From NCBI GenBank assembly GCA_016302225.1, contig JAEDOB010000020.1, positions 1 to 15,137 of the forward strand: 15,137 nucleotides of DNA, read 5' to 3'. Made by a program: the position numbers and the translations under genes. How positions within the stretch are numbered: the first letter of the stretch is position 1; each line of letters begins with the position of its first letter. Under the pieces are notes generated by a model. It was not told the DNA's origin. It was given only the letters and a program-made list of their open reading frames with translations, and did not search any database. Positions 13,775 to 15,137 of the stretch are shown here, in pieces. This stretch comes from Oscillospiraceae bacterium (GTDB lineage: Bacteria; Bacillota; Clostridia; Oscillospirales; Ruminococcaceae).

Positions 13775-14151
13775 TTCTTATGATTTTTAACGCCCTTGTT
13801 ACGGGGCTTGAAAGCGTCGGGGTCATTCATTTTCGGTATAAGCCGCCTGCGAAAAAACGACGCTATTTCGTAGCTTTTGCACTCCGCAGCACCCTTTCTG
13901 GCGCACACAACAATGTCAAAACCGATAGGCATCAAAAGCTCACATTCACGGTAGGCTTGTCTTATAACACGCCTAGCCCTGCTTCTTTTGACAGCATTTC
14001 CCATTTTTTTGCCTGTGGAGATGCCAATACGATTTACAGGGAGTTTATTTTTACGAAAATATACCAAACAGTTATTATCCGAAACTGCGGCACCCTTATT
14101 ATAAAGAGCAAGGAAATCCTTATTTTTGTTGATTTTAACGGTAAAAAGCAA
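13771..14151 (-). CDS. rnpA: Ribonuclease P protein component
   Basis: RnpA is the protein subunit of RNase P and aids tRNA 5' processing by the catalytic RNA. The RNR motif region KRSRARRVIRQAYRE (55-69) and the N-terminal FTVKINKNKDFLALYNKG are typical. The frame is open to an ATG at 14241, but that extension runs through a terminator-like hairpin (14183-14216), has no ribosome-binding site and has no family counterpart. The TTG at 14151 is preferred: it gives 126 aa beginning MLFTVK, with a weak GACGGTG upstream. A GTG at 14160 is the alternative. The gene lies between rpmH and yidD, its standard place, and overlaps the yidD start by 4 nt. The C-terminal ~20 residues are lysine/asparagine-rich. 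Confidence 0.92.
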   Translation of the reverse strand: MLFTVKINKNKDFLALYNKGAAVSDNNCLVYFRKNKLPVNRIGISTGKKMGNAVKRSRARRVIRQAYRECELLMPIGFDIVVCARKGAAECKSYEIASFFRRRLIPKMNDPDAFKPRNKGVKNHKK

Positions 14152-14182
14152 AGGAAGCACCGTCCCGGAAAGGTAAATTTCT

Positions 14183-14216
14183 AAAAAATATGACCACAAA
14201 CCAAAGCTGTGGCCAT
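14183..14216 (-). terminator. Terminator/attenuator between rpmH and rnpA
   Basis: On the minus strand ATGGCCACA (14208-14216) pairs with TGTGGTCAT (14190-14198; one G-U pair) around a 9-nt loop, followed by ATTTTTTAG. It should stop part of the transcription from the rpmH promoter, so that the ribosomal protein is made in excess of RnpA. Confidence 0.75.
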
Positions 14217-14279
14217 AGTTGTCAGTCGATGGAAACGCCATAGCCGAAACCGCAGCAAGCGGCTCGGCGGCGAATCGGA

Positions 14280-14414
14280 TCAGTGAGTGAGTCTGGCTCT
14301 GCCCTTAGCTCTTCTGCGAGCCAGCACCTTGCGGCCGTTTCTTGTAGCCATACGCTTCATAAAGCCGTGCTCTTTCTTTCTGTGCAGCTTCTTAGGCTGA
14401 TAAGTTCTCTTCAA
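14280..14414 (-). CDS. rpmH: 50S ribosomal protein L34
   Basis: L34 is a small protein of the large ribosomal subunit. The 44-residue translation begins (M)KRTYQPKKLHRKKEHGFM, contains RMATRNGRKVLARRRAKGRA and ends RLTH, which is the L34 consensus almost residue for residue. The start codon is TTG at 14414, with GGAGGG 7 nt upstream; there is no in-frame ATG before residue 19, so conventional ATG-only searches miss it. It has a strong promoter at 14500-14529 and a GC-rich leader hairpin. As usual it is the first gene on this side of the origin, reading away from dnaA. Confidence 0.97.
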   Translation of the reverse strand: MKRTYQPKKLHRKKEHGFMKRMATRNGRKVLARRRAKGRARLTH

Positions 14415-14443
14415 AACAATTCCCTCCTTTTATTTTCAGAAAC

Positions 14444-14461
14444 CGACGGGGAACCCCGCCG
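14444..14461 (-). promoter_or_regulatory. GC-rich leader hairpin of rpmH mRNA
   Basis: On the minus strand CGGCGGGG and CCCCGTCG can pair (one G-U, tight loop) about 16 nt before the ribosome-binding site. No T-run follows. It could stabilise the mRNA or serve in feedback; its identity as an L34-binding site cannot be judged. Confidence 0.5.
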
Positions 14462-14499
14462 AACTCAATTAATGCTTACAAATATCCTTGCAATTATTT

Positions 14500-14529
14500 A
14501 GTATAGCCTATTTCAGGTGGTTCTGTCAA
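14500..14529 (-). promoter_or_regulatory. rpmH promoter (sigma-A type)
   Basis: On the minus strand: consensus -35 TTGACA (14524-14529), 18-nt spacer, -10 TATACT (14500-14505). Transcription would start near 14493. It is the likely main promoter of the rpmH-rnpA-yidD-yidC-jag unit. Confidence 0.8.
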
Positions 14530-14803
14530 GTATTTTTTCAAAAAAATATGCTAAAAACCTATGAAAAAATCGTTTTCGGGGTTTTACACAAAACTATTTG
14601 TATATTTTTGCGTGATTATACTGTTTATTGATTTTTATAGTTATTACAATTTGTATATCATAATATAAATTGTTCTATTTGTAGAATAAATAAGTACCAT
14701 TTGCAATAATACTATCCGTAAAATTTATATTAATTATACTTATTGATAATTTTATTTTTATGAGATTTGCCTACTATTTGTAATATCACTTTAATATTCT
14801 CCC

Positions 14804-14824
14804 ATTAGTTAAGTTGTAACTAAT
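14804..14824. promoter_or_regulatory. Palindrome in the origin-like spacer
   Basis: ATTAGTTA (14804-14811) and TAACTAAT (14817-14824) are exact inverted arms around AGTTG. It could be a protein-binding site; no T-run follows on either strand. Function unknown. Confidence 0.45.
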
Positions 14825-14923
14825 ACTTTTCGTATACTCTCCCATAAATAGTACCGTCTGTTTCGTTTGGTGTTCTACTGACGGTTTACATATAAATTAT
14901 TTATACAAATAGTTTGATAGGTA

Positions 14924-14953
14924 TTTGTAGGGGAAAAAGCATAGCTTTGGTTT
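14924..14953 (+). repeat. 30-nt copy of the miniature repeat left end
   Basis: These 30 bases are identical to 2959-2988, in the same orientation, and contain TGTAGGGG and the small AAAGC/GCTTT hairpin. Similarity fades after about 45 nt and the closing CCCCTACA is absent, so this is a truncated or diverged copy. Confidence 0.8.
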
Positions 14954-15137
14954 CCCGTCCCGCAGATACCCACTTTCTTTCGGCTTCATAAGCAAAATTC
15001 AGCAAAATATCAAACTCACAAAAATTCACTATGGTAAGGAGTAATGCAACAAACAAAAGCAAACTACCCACAAGAACGCCTTTTATATCACCACACCAAA
15101 ATGTAAAGCAGGGTAAAGAGGGTGGGGTGAAAGGGAA

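Larger units (their letters stand above)
14415..15137. other. AT-rich, gene-free, origin-like spacer
   Basis: By gene order this is the rpmH-dnaA spacer, the usual place of oriC or part of it in Firmicutes. It holds the rpmH promoter, several AT-rich stretches, four exact and several near copies of CTATTTGTA, a palindrome at 14804-14824 and a 30-nt copy of the miniature repeat. I find no canonical DnaA box (TTATCCACA or its complement). The dnaA gene itself is not in the window. Confidence 0.5.

Noticed and set aside
14152..14241. N-terminal extension of rnpA to the ATG at 14241
   Set aside because: The extension contains a terminator-like hairpin, lacks a ribosome-binding site and has no counterpart in RnpA proteins.
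14283..14501. 72-codon plus-strand frame
   Set aside because: It is the antisense shadow of rpmH and its leader.
14581..15075. Weak DnaA-box look-alikes (TTTTACACA near 14582, CTACCCACA near 15063)
   Set aside because: Each has two mismatches to TTATCCACA and they are isolated, so they do not by themselves identify an origin.
15031..15137. Frames starting near AAGGAG at 15036-15041: a 20-codon ORF at 15044-15106, and one from the ATG at 15031 still open at the window edge
   Set aside because: Both share one site, the first ATG precedes the Shine-Dalgarno-like sequence, and the peptides resemble nothing known, including DnaA. Too little sequence to call.

Overview
This window looks like the origin-proximal part of a low-to-moderate GC Firmicutes chromosome. 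A Ruminococcus-like member of the Oscillospiraceae is the best guess; this is inferred from gene order and protein character, not from a search. Every supported gene is on the minus strand. From right to left the core is rpmH, rnpA, yidD, yidC, jag, mnmE, mnmG, rsmG, (a GNAT acetyltransferase), noc, soj and spo0J, the classic block beside dnaA/oriC in Firmicutes. An acyl-ACP thioesterase gene and guaB follow. The genes therefore point away from an origin expected at or beyond the right edge.

Layout: 1-256 holds two copies of a 128-bp tandem repeat, each with a plus-strand terminator-like hairpin. guaB (351-1826) has a clear promoter and terminator. The thioesterase gene (2004-2783) has a sigma-A-like promoter followed by a perfect 19-bp palindrome. 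Region 2784-3197 also holds a 92-bp miniature repeat element that shares a 30-nt exact word with position 14924. spo0J (3198-4082), soj (4272-5069) and noc (5255-6061) form the chromosome organisation module. A GNAT gene (6485-7018) sits between noc and rsmG (7103-7789). mnmG and mnmE (tRNA wobble-uridine modification) follow at 7962-9851 and 9960-11333. jag, yidC, yidD, rnpA and rpmH occupy 11437-14414. The final ~720 bp is AT-rich, gene-free and origin-like.

How the parts work together: three near-identical parS sites (5237, 6481, 9940) lie at or inside the 3' ends of noc, the GNAT gene and mnmE, inside the locus that encodes ParB/Spo0J and Soj. Noc carries the residues known to switch the ParB fold from parS to Noc-site binding, so the two paralogues should divide the work of origin segregation and nucleoid occlusion. 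RpmH, RnpA, YidD, YidC and Jag serve ribosome assembly, RNase P, membrane insertion and RNA binding. MnmE/MnmG and RsmG modify tRNA and 16S rRNA.

No wholly new multi-gene system is visible. The least explained signals are non-coding: the 128-bp array; a recurrent intergenic word AAYAGAAATAY, sometimes spaced about three helical turns apart; the thioesterase operator; the miniature repeat; a putative 6-codon leader ORF before rsmG; and the CTATTTGTA cluster in the origin-like spacer, which has no canonical DnaA boxes.
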